Assembly: GCF_047511655.1 (NCBI RefSeq)
Contig: NC_133390.1
Coordinates: forward strand, 168,722,083 to 168,786,082
Reading direction: 5' to 3'
DNA: 64,000 nucleotides
From: Castor canadensis
Lineage: Eukaryota; Chordata; Mammalia; Rodentia; Castoridae
In this document: in pieces, positions 9,889 to 20,419 of the stretch
Position numbering within the stretch: the stretch's first letter is position 1
Layout of the letters: each line of letters begins with the position of its first letter
Program-made: the position numbers and the translations under genes
The notes under the pieces: generated by a model
Seen by the model: only the letters and a program-made list of their open reading frames with translations
Databases searched by the model: none
What the model was told of the DNA's origin: nothing

Positions 9889-12800
9889 TAAATACCGGAA
9901 TACAGTCATACAGTTTGGGAATGGTGTGAGCGTTTTGACTTTGGATCTGGCTTCACCTTTAATCTCATGGTCACAAGGACACCTGGCAAGTGCCCTCAGA
10001 TGATATGGTCAGTCTATGGAGAAATGGAGAAGAGCAGGAGATGCTGGAGGAAGGGAGGTCAGAGGGGAGGCTGAGGCAAGGATCCAGGGAATGGAGAAGG
10101 AAAGATGGTTCCCTGCCCCCAGTAACTGATAGACTATGAAGGGTAAAGGGGGCAGGAAGCTGCCATGGTTTGAGAGCCAGGGGTAGGGGTGGGTGGAAGA
10201 GGTCTCTGGGGAAGAGGAGCAATTCAGATTGGTCACCCATGTCGAAGTACTAGTAGGCAGTTGGAAAAGAGTCTCAGCATTAGAGGATCCTTGTGACTTA
10301 ACTTGTCAGAGCCCAGAACCATGTTGGGGGTTACTGTCTCAGACACATCCAGGGATTGTTGTTGCAATCAATGGACCCTAACTCTGCTTACACAAGAAGA
10401 AAAGAGGACTTTTGAACAAGGGTATTATGAAATCTAGGCACCTAATTAGGAAGTTCCCAGAACCATGTTAAATTGCAGGTAGAAATCAAGACAGGCTAGG
10501 TGGCAGGACTCAGCCCTGGGGCCATCTGAGGAGGATGCCAGCTCCACTGCTGCCCCTGGAGAGTGGTGCCATGCAGCTGCCACTGCCTCCATGGTCACTG
10601 TGTGACAGGCACCACTGCTGCTGTCACCAGCATAAATAGAATTTTCCTTGTGTGTGCAACAGCTGTTGAAGAGTCAGGTCCTGGGCAGAGGCACCTGACT
10701 GAGTCCAGTCACATGGTCCATGCTCAGGTGCCAGGGGCAGAGAGAGGGAGTAGCTGGCTCTTCAAGTTTCCTTAGTGAGAAGACACCTGCCTGCTAGCAA
10801 GACTTACACAGTGATGGTTTGCCTATGTAAAGGAATGTTTAGGAGTCAGTAACCAAAATGAAGGAGTGAATGAATGAATGGTGAAAATAAAATGTCTAAG
10901 GCTAGTTCTTGAATACAGCTGTTGAATGCACCTGTCACATTTTACAAATGGCGCACAAAGAACAATTTAGTGTTTCTGCTGGTTCTCCTGGGGCTGCCTG
11001 GACATGGAGTCCAGCAACAGACTGAAGGTTTGTGCACCCCAAATTCATATACTGAAATCCTAACTCCCAATAGTATTAGGAGGTGAGGCCTTTGGAAGTT
11101 CATGGGGTCTTATGAGTGGGGTAGTGTCCATGTAAGAGGGGCCCTGGGAGCTCTCTTGCCCTCTTTCTACCATCCTGATCACGTAAGAGTGCAGCAAGAA
11201 GTTGTCAGCCTGAAACCAGTACTCAAGCAGACCTGACCACACTGACTCCCACCCTCCAGACCTACAAGGCATACATTTTAGTTGTTTAAGCCCTAGTCTA
11301 TTTTGTTACAGCAGCAGGGACAGACCAAGACACTCAGGGAAAGTGATCCCCCTTAGCAGGGTTCTCTTCCCCCAGCAGAGGGGCTGGGCCTCCCTATGGG
11401 CTCAGCATTCCCAGCTGTGATGGGAGCTCCTAATTCCTGTGACCATGGACATCCCCCATCCATTCAGCCTGGTGCCTTCACCAATGCAGTTGCTGTTGTA
11501 TACCCCCAAAAGAAGGGAGAACAAAGAAGATGGGGCCCCTCCATGGGGACCCAGCCCTCCATTGTGAGCCAGCGGGGCACCAGGCCCCTCTCTCCTCTCT
11601 GTGGGAAGTTGGTAGGAAAGGGACCCATGCATTTTCCTCTTTCTGACCCTCAATTTGAAGTGTGCTATTTTCATGATACATCCTCTTACCGTAATCCATT
11701 CTGAGAGAAATCTCTGAATTTTTCCTGAGCTCTAAAGAATGGTAAGTGAAGACCCCAAAGGGACCCACCTTGACTCACAGTGCTTTGCCCAAGTCACACA
11801 GCAATCAGGGTCACCAAGACAACCTCCTCCCTGCCCCTTCCTAGTTTTCCTTTCTGCCCCATCTTCACACCTATCAATGCTTCCATCTTGTGCTGGGTCT
11901 TTTGGTCCCCAAATCCCTCTTTTTAGGGGAAGAACATCATCTCCCTGAAGATCAGAGCTTAGTTACTTGCTTCTCCACTGGCAAAGTGTCTGTCTGGACA
12001 AGGCGATGCTCACTGCTTCAGAAAAAGCACAGGTCATGAATTAGTGCGACTGTGAATTCACTTATGGAGAATGAGCCTGGGAAGATGATGGGAAGTGGGG
12101 AGCTTCTCAAGTTCCTTTCTCCACACTGCCAAGTTGAGCCAGGGGACTCGCTTCAAGCTAGACCAGGCAGGTGGCTCCAGGTCCCACCTGCACCAGGCTG
12201 AAAGCAAATGCCTTTGTGTAAGGGGAGAGAGGCTGGTGGAAGAGAACAGAAGCCCTAATGCCATCTGACTCATCTGGGCTGGAGCTGCAGCCAGGGCCAT
12301 GTGACCTTGTGAATTGCTTATGACACTCCTCTGAGAGCTGGGCACATTTGCTAGGGTTGAAGCCATTAAGACAAACAGATCTAAAGAGAGGAGGGCGAGG
12401 CAATGTGGGGCTGGCTGGACTCAGTGAACCTGTGCTGATGGCTGCACCCCATCCCCTAGACAAAGAGAGGGGGAAAAGAGAGTGGTTGCTCCCTGTATCC
12501 AGAAGCACGCCCAGCACATAGTAGGTGCTCAGTGAATGTGAGCTGAATGAGTGGATTGGATGAGTGAACCCGACCCACGTTTTCCTTTCAGAGTCTTGTT
12601 CAGAATCCCACCCTGCCCATGAACATTTGCCCCTCCTATCCAGGCCATAAGGGGAGGTGTGACCCACTCATCTAGTTGCAGGTTTGGGCATCTTAATGCC
12701 AGACCTCACACATCACAGACCGGCAGACGCAAACTATTTATTTACTTTGAATTTTTTTCTTGTTTTTAAGAGTCAACATTTTAAAGAAAAATTGTACAAC

Positions 12801-12955
12801 AAAATCCATTTCCTGGCTTCTGTAGAAAAGAAAGGAGCAGGCCATTCTGGGTCTGCACTCCCACCACAGCGAGTGGTACCTTGCCCCTCCCCCACTGCCT
12901 GGGTAGGTCTTCCCAGCAGTCAGAAGTCTTCCCTAGACTTTATTCACCTTTTTGG
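9889..12955. other. Intergenic sequence, mostly ancient repeat debris
   Basis: No protein-coding gene is supported. Around 9900-10270 the sequence resembles a widespread ancient mammalian repeat (gagggaggctgaggcaagg, aagtactagtaggcagttgg-like wording), but I cannot name it. An LTR-like relic at 11020-11334 is listed separately. The open frames of 100-170 codons at 11400-12670 have no family resemblance and mixed low-complexity content. Confidence 0.6.
11020..11334 (+). mobile_element. MaLR/ERVL-type LTR relic
   Basis: The wording aaattcatatactgaaatcc, a central aggaggtgaggcctttgg and a terminal gttgtttaagcc followed by gacagaccaagaca are typical of old mammalian MaLR-type LTRs read on the plus strand. 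It is solo, strongly diverged and has no coding content. Exact subfamily not determined. Confidence 0.6.
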
Positions 12956-13034
12956 TTACTTGTGGTGCTGTGGATTGAACCCCACGGCCTTACATACACC
13001 AGGCAAGCACTCTACCACTGAGATGCATCCTCAG
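12956..13034 (-). mobile_element. ID-type SINE, minus strand
   Basis: Read on the minus strand it has the tRNA-derived body with a box-A-like start (agtggtagagtgcttgcctg) and the box-B region with ggttcaatcc-like wording seen in all ID copies of this window. Confidence 0.75.
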
Positions 13035-13671
13035 ACTTTATTTGATGGGAAATAAGGCCTGGGAAACTGGGGGCGGGGGGTCTTGCTGAGTGCTCCTGGT
13101 TGGCCTGCACTCCCACTGGTTTTGGACATTTCCACAGCACTGCCTCTTTGCTGTGGTAAGCAGACAGATGGCTGCCATCTTCATGACTTTACCGAGGACG
13201 TGCTACATGCAGAGCAGCCTGCTGGCCATGGCAAGCACTAAAAAGGTGACTCCATGAAGGTCCCTGCTCTCAGGAGCTCCCAGTCTAGCAGAGGAAGAGG
13301 AGGACAGGTGCAGATGCTCAGAGCACCTGAGCTCTGTGCTCAGGAGAGGGGTCATCACGAAGTGGAAGTGGGGAAGACAGAAGTAATCAGAAGAGCAGGT
13401 GGTTCCTGCAGGCTCCCAGAGTGAGCTCAGCCCTTCTCCCCACTGGTCCCAGGCTTGCTGGAGCTGAGCACGTGAAACTCTTCCTCTAGGGTTGCTCCTC
13501 AAAAGAGAGAACAGTGTAGCCCAGGCTGGCCTTAAACTCTTGATATTACAGGTGTGCGCCCAGAAGCATCTCTTGAGAAGGGCAGATTGAAAATTGTTTT
13601 CACACTGACAGGATGTGAAAGATATTTCATATTCACACTTGCTGGTCCATTCTGGACCCTTGGGCCCTGGC

Positions 13672-13862
13672 TGTCTTTTTTGTTGTTTTTGTTTTTAATT
13701 TTTATTTTTTGGCAGTTCTGGGGTTTGAACTCAGGACCTCATGCTTATTAGGCAAGCACTCTACCATCTCATAAGGGATGAGCCATGTCCTCATCCCTTT
13801 TTGCTATAGTTATTTTTCAGGCAGTCTCGAGTTTTTTGCCTAGGCCAGCCTGGACCTCACAC
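13672..13862 (-). mobile_element. B1-dID type dimeric SINE, minus strand
   Basis: An ID monomer (plus-strand phrase ggggtttgaactcaggacct, then gcaagcactctaccat) is followed by B1-like sequence (cctaggccagcctggacctc). On the minus strand the order is B1 then ID, as in the full copy at 19373-19577. The B1 head is truncated. A T-rich tract at 13676-13712 is the A tail of the minus-strand copy. Confidence 0.75.
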
Positions 13863-13869
13863 GGCCCTG

Positions 13870-15100
13870 GCTGCTCCTGTCTGCCTTCATCTTGATTGGC
13901 TTTAGGCCTCAAGTCTGCTCCTGACACATCTGGGGACCCACAGGGATGAAGTGGGGTGGGAAATAACACAGTCTTCAAAGTAAATGATCTCAAACTCAGC
14001 CCCCTCCACCCCACACTTGGGCAGAGATTTAGCACTCAGCTCAGCTGGACACCTTCAAATGACCTTGGGGATTTTCCACATCCTTTGACATGTGGTGGTT
14101 TCTGAAGTGTCTGGCAGCTTGAAGAAAGGGATGATTCCCACTGTGGGTTGTTCACCTAGGAGTCCAGCCAGATGCTACCATTGGGCAAGTAGTCATGGGT
14201 CTGCTGCCCTACTACTGGGGGCAAACAGACAGAAGAGGTAACTTGTTCTCTGGTTTCATGCACACTGAGTGGAAGACAATGCTAGTACTCAAATCCCACC
14301 CAAATCCAGTTCCTGCTATCTTTTGGGATTCCCAAGATGCCCTGTTGCTCAACAATTAGCTGAAGTGACAGGTGTCACTTACTGGCTGAAGCATTCAGCC
14401 ACCAGTTTGAGACCTGTTCAGACTCTCTTCCTTTACTTTGGGGACCAAGGAATCAAGTATTGAGAAGTTGGTTCCATAAGACTGAAGTGCCCTGGCTTGT
14501 GCGGGGTCACATAATGGAAGAAGCTACACTCTCTCTTCCATTGATGTTGTGGGAGCAAGTGATACAGTTTTGTGTGCTGATTTGCTACTGCTTGGGCCTC
14601 ATTTGTTATTGCACCAAAACCTGGCCTATCCTGACTAATAATGTGGTTTTTCACCATTGTCTAAGAAGTCACCTCTGGATAGTAGCTTTCAATGTTTTTA
14701 AAGATGACATTTTTGAAGGATGTGTTCTCCAACCAAGTCATGTTTCTGGCTTTTCCCTCCATGCCCTGGGCAGGAAGAGTGGCCCACAGCGTCCTACTGC
14801 AATTTGCACCTCCATAGTGGCTGCTAGAGAAGTTTCTATTGCCAGCACCGGATCCCCAGCCAGCTGTTAGAGGCAGCACTTGTCACCATCCAGGGAGAGG
14901 TAGCACTTGGTATTTACCCTGGCAAACAGAAGCTCCTGAGTTTCCCAGGAAGAGGATCTATAGATTCCCAGAGATCTCTGACAAGTCCTCCTACCTTCTC
15001 AATTTCTGCAAATTGAAGATCTTACTCAAATCCCACCCAGGCTTCTATTAAGCCACCTAGTGCTTTTGTGTAAATAATAAAAAGTTGTCACTCTCTTGGA
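13870..15100. other. Downstream flank of the TRHR-like locus
   Basis: No gene is seen. The stretch at about 14250-14645 (ggcctatcctgactaataat at its end) resembles an old LTR terminus, but I cannot assign a family. The rest is unremarkable. Confidence 0.5.
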
Positions 15101-15108
15101 TTTATATA

Positions 15109-15114
15109 TTTATT
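15109..15114 (-). promoter_or_regulatory. Candidate polyadenylation signal of the TRHR-like locus
   Basis: The plus strand reads tttatt, which is AATAAA on the minus strand, about 245 bp downstream of the stop codon of the second coding exon. Its spacing suits a short 3' UTR. Position is the only evidence. Confidence 0.35.
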
Positions 15115-15358
15115 GAGCTGGGAAACCTCTTTGCTAAATATGCAATCTAGGCTTTATGTAAGAATAGCGACCCCTAGGCTTATGCAGTGCACCATATCTG
15201 CACCTCTATCAACCAGATGCAGACACCACTCCCTCCTCCAGCTGTGCTCTCCCCAAGAGCATAGAGACCCTTTTGTTTCAGGAGGGGTATGGTGGTGGGC
15301 CTTCCCCTGGGGTGCCAGGATCCCCTCTCCAACTGGACTGCATGCTCCCAGGTTCCTT

Positions 15359-15673
15359 CTAGGAGCCCAGCCCATGCTGGGAACAATCTCTGGGGACACT
15401 GCAGTAAACGAGGGTGTCCTCCTGGGGTGGAAGCTTGGGCTTGGCCAGCCTGCACTGACACAACCCATGGAAAGCCTCGCGGAAGCACTGAGACATGAGG
15501 GTGTAGACGATGGGGTTGACAGCACTGTTCAGGTAGATGCAAAGGTGGCAGAAGAGAAAGAAGCTGAGGTTGAGGTAGGGTGGGCTCAGGAAGGAATTCA
15601 CCACCACCAGGGTGAGGTAGGGCAGCCACAGCAGAGCAAAAAGGATCACCACCACAGCCAGCATCTTGGTGAC
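15359..15673 (-). pseudogene. TRHR-like exon 2 (TM6, TM7 and C tail)
   Basis: The acceptor is a pyrimidine-rich tract ending ctggcag, directly before [19 protein letters not shown] (TM6). TM7 contains [14 protein letters not shown], and helix 8 and the tail continue to a TAG at 15361-15359, giving 104 residues. This exon is fully open and well preserved. Two positions that in human TRHR are arginines important for TRH (R283 after the TM6 WxPY and R306 in TM7, from memory) read leucine (PYLTL) and histidine (FCHLC). This exon would have to be read together with exon 1 to make a receptor. Confidence 0.85.
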
Positions 15674-16611
15674 CTGCCAGGAAAGATGGGAAAAGAAGAA
15701 TACGTGGGTGTCAGGGCAGAACCCTGAGCTCCAGACTTCTCTGTGAGCTTGCCAATGGAGCATCTGACCTTTGTCAAGCTGTGACTCATGCAAACCCTCC
15801 CTCCAACTCTGTCTCCACCTAGAAAACTCCTATGCATCCTTCCATGCCCTGTTCAGGTTATTTATCACAGGGAAACCTCCTCAGCTCCAATCCACCCCCA
15901 AAGCCTTGGATGGCCTTTCACTTCCTAGAAGCAAGTTCACTAACACACTCTTCCCCTGTTAGATGGAGACATAGCACTGCCTTCTGTGCAGGTGGTGTAA
16001 GGATTAGGAGAGTCAGTGCAGGTAAAGCACTCAGAACAGAGGCAGGCAGGTCCTAAGGACCACAGGGGTGATAGCTGCTGCCACTGTCACTTCTACTGCT
16101 ACTTCTACTACAGTTGCATGGGCTTTAGCAGTAGCCAGCTGCCAGTCCTTGGCACGCCCCCACCCCTCCACCCAACAGTCCCTTTCCCCCAACATTCCCA
16201 GCAACAAGCTCACTTCTGCACTCTCCTTAATCCTGCCTCTTCTCTCCTAAGCCTTCTGCTAATTCCACCTGGGCTTCCTGTATGCCCTGCCTCCCGACTC
16301 TGCAGATCTCAGCCATCAGAGCCATACAGCCCCAGACAACATAAACCCTCCCAGAGGTGGCACGCATCAAAAGCATGTTTTCTAAATTTCAAAATGAAAG
16401 TGCCAGAAAGCAGGTCTCTGTCAAGAGGATCTGGGAGACATCTCTAACACTGGGGAGGGCATCAGGGAACCCCAACTAAGTCAATGAACTTCAGCACTGA
16501 CACACCATCCAGAAACCGTGAAATCCCAGGAATTTCCTATTAGTCATAACTCCACATTTTGCCAAATTCAGATTCAGTTCCTTGCATTTAAGTCTTGTTT
16601 GGTGAATACTG

Positions 16612-16815
16612 AAGAGCAGTGTATGGGCTCTGGAACCAGGTTGCCAGGGTTCAAATCTAGGCTCTGGCACTTACCAACTCTGTAACCTCACTTTCCCATC
16701 TGTCAAACCAGGATGATAACAGTGCACACATTGTCATGTAAAAATGCAACATACTAACTTGAGTTAAGCGCTTAGGCCAGTGCCTGGCTCTTAGCAAATA
16801 CCCAGAAAATATAAA
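16612..16815 (+). mobile_element. MIR SINE, plus strand, inside the TRHR-like intron
   Basis: It has the classic MIR order: ggctctggaaccaggttgcc, then ggcacttaccaactctgtaa, then cccatctgtcaaa, and the tail phrase agcgcttaggccagtgcctgg. Confidence 0.85.
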
Positions 16816-16964
16816 ATGCTGTTCTTCTTGTCTACTCTGAATTTTTTAATGTTCTGGTTTTATTTAATGCCTCTTCTCTGTTGCAACTGTGCACTGCATG
16901 TTAGAGGGCTCTCTTAGGCATCAAAGAAGGCTCAATTCACACATAGCCCTCTTATTAAAAAAGA

Positions 16965-17130
16965 CAATAATAGGTACCATATATTGAGCACTTACTATGG
17001 ACCAGTCATAAGTTTCACTATTATCCATTTTACAGAGGAGGAAAACAAAGCTCAGATTGATGAAGCGACTTACCTAAAGTCACACAGCAAAGCTAGGCCT
17101 AGAACCCAGCTCTGGAATCCTCTTTTTACC
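16965..17130 (-). mobile_element. MIR SINE, minus strand
   Basis: The plus strand shows the reverse MIR pattern: attgagcacttactatgg, then attttacagaggaggaaaac, then aaagtcacacagcaaagc. It lies in the intron of the TRHR-like locus. Confidence 0.8.
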
Positions 17131-17934
17131 AGCAGTAGTTTCTCCTCTAAAGCACAGGCCCCGCCAGGCTGAGCTGAGGTAAGCAGAGTAGCCAACAGGC
17201 GAGAGGGAGGGAGAAAGGGGCATTTGTTCTGGGTGTATGGTGGCAATGGACCAACAGCCTAAGATTAATATTTCAAATCTGGTCAGCCTGCGTCCCACCC
17301 CATCCTGGTAAACCTGGCTGAGCAGAGGTGCCTGAAAGCAGAATGAGCAGGAGGGGCTGTTGGGAGCAGCTGGAAGGAGCCCCCATAGTAGGCCGACAGG
17401 GAGGCAGCATGGAGGTTTCTCACCAGCTCTGCAAGGTGTCCAGCCCCTTCCCCAGAAGCTGCAGTGAGGCAGGAGGCTTGAGGATAAAGACCAGTTGAGC
17501 CCAGAGAACTGTCCTTCCACCCACAGTGCTGAAAACCTGGAGCAGCCAGACTGCTGGAATGGGGGGCGGGGAACAACACCTAAGCAGTCCTGACAGTGGT
17601 GAATTTCCTACCCAGTCACCTTGTTGTGTCACGGTCATCACTCCTCATCCCCTAGGAGCCTATCTCCTTGTCTATACAAATAGATATTAAATCTTTCTTC
17701 AAGGATAACAATGGGCACAATCACAGAATCTAACACACAGTAAGTGCTCACTAAATGCTGGTTCTCTCCCCACCTCACTCAGACCCCTCCCTGTTAGCCT
17801 GTCCAGGTCCACTGAGAGAGCTTTAGTGCCAGATGGAGTAAAGTACTTGGGAAAATCACTTCACCTCTTTGAGCTTCAGTTCCCCTATTAGTAGAAGAAA
17901 GAGAATAATAGCTGCCTAGGTTCACTAGGCATGG

Positions 17935-18115
17935 AAATTTAATAATAGTAACCAGCATTAATTGAGCGTTTATTTGTGACATCCTTAAGACTTCAGATGT
18001 GTTAGCTCATTTCTCTGGACACTCCAATGCCATAGGCTCTGACAACATAACAGTGGAAACTGAGGTGCAGGAAGGTAGAGGCCATGCCTGCAAACATACA
18101 AGCTTACTAAGCGGA
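17935..18115 (-). mobile_element. MIR-like SINE, minus strand
   Basis: Reverse MIR wording (attgagcgtttatttgtgac, then gtggaaactgaggtgcagga) ends just before the donor of TRHR-like exon 1. It is more diverged than its neighbours. Confidence 0.6.
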
Positions 18116-18209
18116 ACAACAGAAATTTGAACTTTGAGACATCTGACTCCAGAAGAGCCCTGCATGCACCCACCACTCAGCTGGATCCAGGTGAGGATGG
18201 AGATCCTAC

Positions 18210-18941
18210 CTGCTTCCTGGAACTGAGGGTACCCTTCCTGCTCTTGGAGAAGCTTGCTTGGCGGGCATGATCGCCCTGGTTCACAGAGCTGGAGCAACTA
18301 GGAGGGAGCGGCCTGAGGAAGAGGACACGCGCAATGAGTGCGTAGAGCACAGTGGCCAAGCCCGGGGGGGCAGCGCGTAGAAGAGCGCGAAGTCCAGGAA
18401 GTACACTGGCAGGTAGAGAGATCGTGACACCGGTAGTCGCACATTGCCTCGCGCGTGTCCACCAAGAAGAGCCAGAGCCTGCAATAGGCGCCAGTGCCCA
18501 GCCACACCATTGCCGCGATGCGCTTGGCGCACGCCAAGGTGCACAATGCCTGGGCGCACAGAGGGTGGCAGATGGCGAGGTAGCGCTCCACAGTGAATGC
18601 GTGATGGAGCCGGTGGAGGTGTTGATGCCCAGGTACTGCAGGTAGGTGATGCCCAGGCAGCCTGCGTGGCCGAAGATCCAAACTCGGGCAGACGTCGCCT
18701 CAGTCACAGTGGGCACTGCGGCTGCCAGAAGTACGAGTAGGTCTGCAGCTGCCAGGCTCACCAGATAACAGTTGGTAGGTGTGACCACGTGGCGGCTCCG
18801 GACCACCACCAGGACCACCATGGTGTTGCTCACGACGCACACAAGGGGCACCAGGGTCAGCGTCACAGTCAGCGGAGGCCGCGGCATGGTGCCCAGGTCA
18901 GACGCGTTCGCGCGTTCAGGGGTCCGGGTGGGGTTCTCCAT
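18210..18941 (-). pseudogene. TRHR-like exon 1 (N terminus to TM5 and third loop)
   Basis: The start is ATG at 18941-18939; the N-terminal tail is about 25 residues with one NAS sequon at residue 12. TM1 spans about residues 26-48 and TM2 about 57-79; the conserved TM3 cysteine is at residue 95. The frame of similarity shifts after residue 114, again after MCDYR and again after FYALPP. Each shift equals one missing base, so exon length stays a multiple of three (732 nt) and the straight frame has no stop. The third-loop end reads GTLSSRKQ, followed by a donor gtagga. The exon is CpG-rich. Read straight through, both exons would give 348 residues, but TM3-end to TM5 would not form normal helices. 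Confidence 0.8.
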
Positions 18942-19372
18942 GCGCCCCTGCCTGCGCTGCGCCTTAAGGCAGCGATGAGTTGAGAAATAACCCCGGGCTG
19001 CAAAGGACGCTCTCAGTGCCGAGAGCTGGGGTCTCCTCGCTTTCTCCCGGGCCGGGCTGAACTGGTTTCTCCAGTCGGTGCAGCGTCTTATTTTCGCGCA
19101 GGACGCTGGGAATTCGGGGGAACCGGAGCTGGGTCAAAGGAATGGGTGTAGCTCTGTGCTCTGCATAATGATAGCTCAACGAAGCAAAGAAGGAGTGAGT
19201 GCTTTTCTGCACTAGGGGAGGTGTGGTCTGGAAGGCAGGACCACACCAAGCTGCATAAAGGAATGGCGGTGCCTTTTGTGGAGCCTGGCTCTCTATCCAA
19301 ACATAGAAGGTGCTGAAAAATTGTTTGCTGTTGCTAATCCAGCAATTGTGCTCTATAAAATTACTTCTTGCT

Positions 19373-19577
19373 GGCCAGGCATCCGTGGCTCACACCTGTA
19401 ATCCCAGTTACTCTGGAGGCAGAGATCAGGAGGATTCAAAGCCAGCAGTTCAAAGCCAGCACAGGCAAATAGTTCACAAGACCCTCTGTTAAGAAAAACC
19501 ATCACAAAAAAAGGGCTGGTGCAGTGGTTCAAGGTGAAGGCCCTGAGTTCAAACCCCAGCCCCCCCCACAAACCCCA
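19373..19577 (+). mobile_element. B1-dID dimeric SINE with target duplication
   Basis: A B1 monomer (ggctcacacctgtaatccca) is joined through a caaatagttcacaagaccct linker to an ID monomer (agggctggtgcagtggttca ... gagttcaaaccccag). The phrase acttcttgctg occurs on both sides (19362-19372 and 19578-19588) as an 11-bp target duplication. This is the clearest complete dimer in the window and the reference for the other copies. Confidence 0.9.
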
Positions 19578-19583
19578 ACTTCT

Positions 19584-19706
19584 TGCTGAACATAATGGCA
19601 CACACCTGTAATCCCAGCACTTGGGGAATTGGGACAGGAAAATCATGAGTTCAAGGCCAATCTGGGTTGCATAGTGAGATTCAGTCTCACAAAACAAAAC
19701 AAAAAA
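19584..19706 (+). mobile_element. B1 SINE monomer
   Basis: It is 7SL-derived, with cacacctgtaatcccagcac and an A-rich tail ending in aaaacaaaacaaaa. Its first bases overlap the target duplication of the dimer just upstream, so the dimer inserted at the head of this older B1. Confidence 0.85.
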
Positions 19707-19987
19707 TTCTTGTGTGACATGGGAATTATGATAGAACTCATGTCCCTTCTGAGGAGGCTTCCAGGATGACCTGAATAAAATCCATGTAAGATGTGTAGAA
19801 CTGATTACAAGGGGTGAATACATTGGTGACTGCAGTTATTAATATGTATCACTTTCTCCCCACACCTTAATGGTTCTGTACACCACCTGCAGGTCCTATA
19901 TATGAACAAGAAGTGAATGAGAGGGAACTTAGTAAGGGAGTATTTTGGGGAGCACTAACCAGAGTTCAGGACATCCTCAATCTATCT

Positions 19988-20060
19988 TCCTTTCTTCCTT
20001 CCTTCCTTCCTTCCCTCTCCCCTCCTCCGCCTCCTTCTTCTTCTTCTCTCTCTCTGTCTG

Positions 20061-20090
<30 letters not shown>
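19988..20090. repeat. CCTT/TTC-rich tract and (CA)n microsatellite
   Basis: A run of ttcc units and pyrimidine triplets (about 19988-20061) is followed by about 15 CA units (20062-20090). It directly abuts the tail side of a minus-strand B1, so it probably grew from that SINE's tail. Confidence 0.9.
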
Positions 20091-20093
<3 letters not shown>

Positions 20094-20195
20094 CTCATTA
20101 TGCAGCCCAGGCTGGCCCAGAATTCACCATCCTCCTGCCTCCACCTCCTGAATGCTGGGATTACAGGTACTAACTACCATGTCTTGCTTTTCATT
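20091..20195 (-). mobile_element. B1 SINE, minus strand
   Basis: The plus strand reads agcccaggctggcccagaat and then tgctgggattacaggt, the reverse of the B1 body. Confidence 0.85.
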
Positions 20196-20224
20196 GTTAG
20201 TCTTTATAAAAATGGTGGCTAGTG

Positions 20225-20400
20225 TATGTGAAGAAACTGTTATTGTCTGGCGATGCTCTCCGTCCTTTACACATATTAATTTATTTTATATACACAGCAC
20301 CCTTACAGGAGGATATTATTAGCATCCCCATTTTATGGACAAAGAAACCAAGGTCCAGACCAGTTAAATAATTGGCTCAAGGATACAAAGGTAGTAAGGA
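20225..20400 (-). mobile_element. MIR SINE, minus strand
   Basis: Reverse MIR wording: ctttacacatattaattta, then ccccattttatggacaaaga, then ggctcaaggatacaaagg. Confidence 0.75.
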
Positions 20401-20419
20401 AGAGAGAAGTGTGCGCTAG

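Larger units (their letters stand above)
15359..18941 (-). pseudogene. TRH-receptor-like GPCR gene, frame-shifted (probable third TRHR paralogue)
   Basis: Two exons (18210-18941 and 15359-15673) encode a rhodopsin-class receptor most like thyrotropin-releasing hormone receptors: TM1-TM2 with [18 protein letters not shown], a TM3 stretch [20 protein letters not shown] after TM3, and NPIVY in TM7. The intron falls after SSRKQ and before VTKML, the same place as in TRHR family genes. TRH receptors couple to Gq at the plasma membrane. Exon 1 has three places where similarity jumps frame by one base (about 18600, 18431 and within a run of seven G at 18364-18370), so TM3-end to TM5 is scrambled in a straight reading. 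TRHR1 and TRHR2 lie elsewhere in mammalian genomes as far as I recall, while this locus is next to OCSTAMP. The likely identity is therefore a TRHR3-like paralogue in decay. Sequencing error is the main alternative. Confidence 0.8.

Noticed and set aside
12158-12667. 169-codon minus-strand open frame
   Set aside because: No recognisable domain, serine- and proline-rich composition, no splice or promoter support.
15113-15727. 204-codon plus-strand open frame
   Set aside because: It is antisense to TRHR-like exon 2; no similarity to any family and no promoter or splice context.
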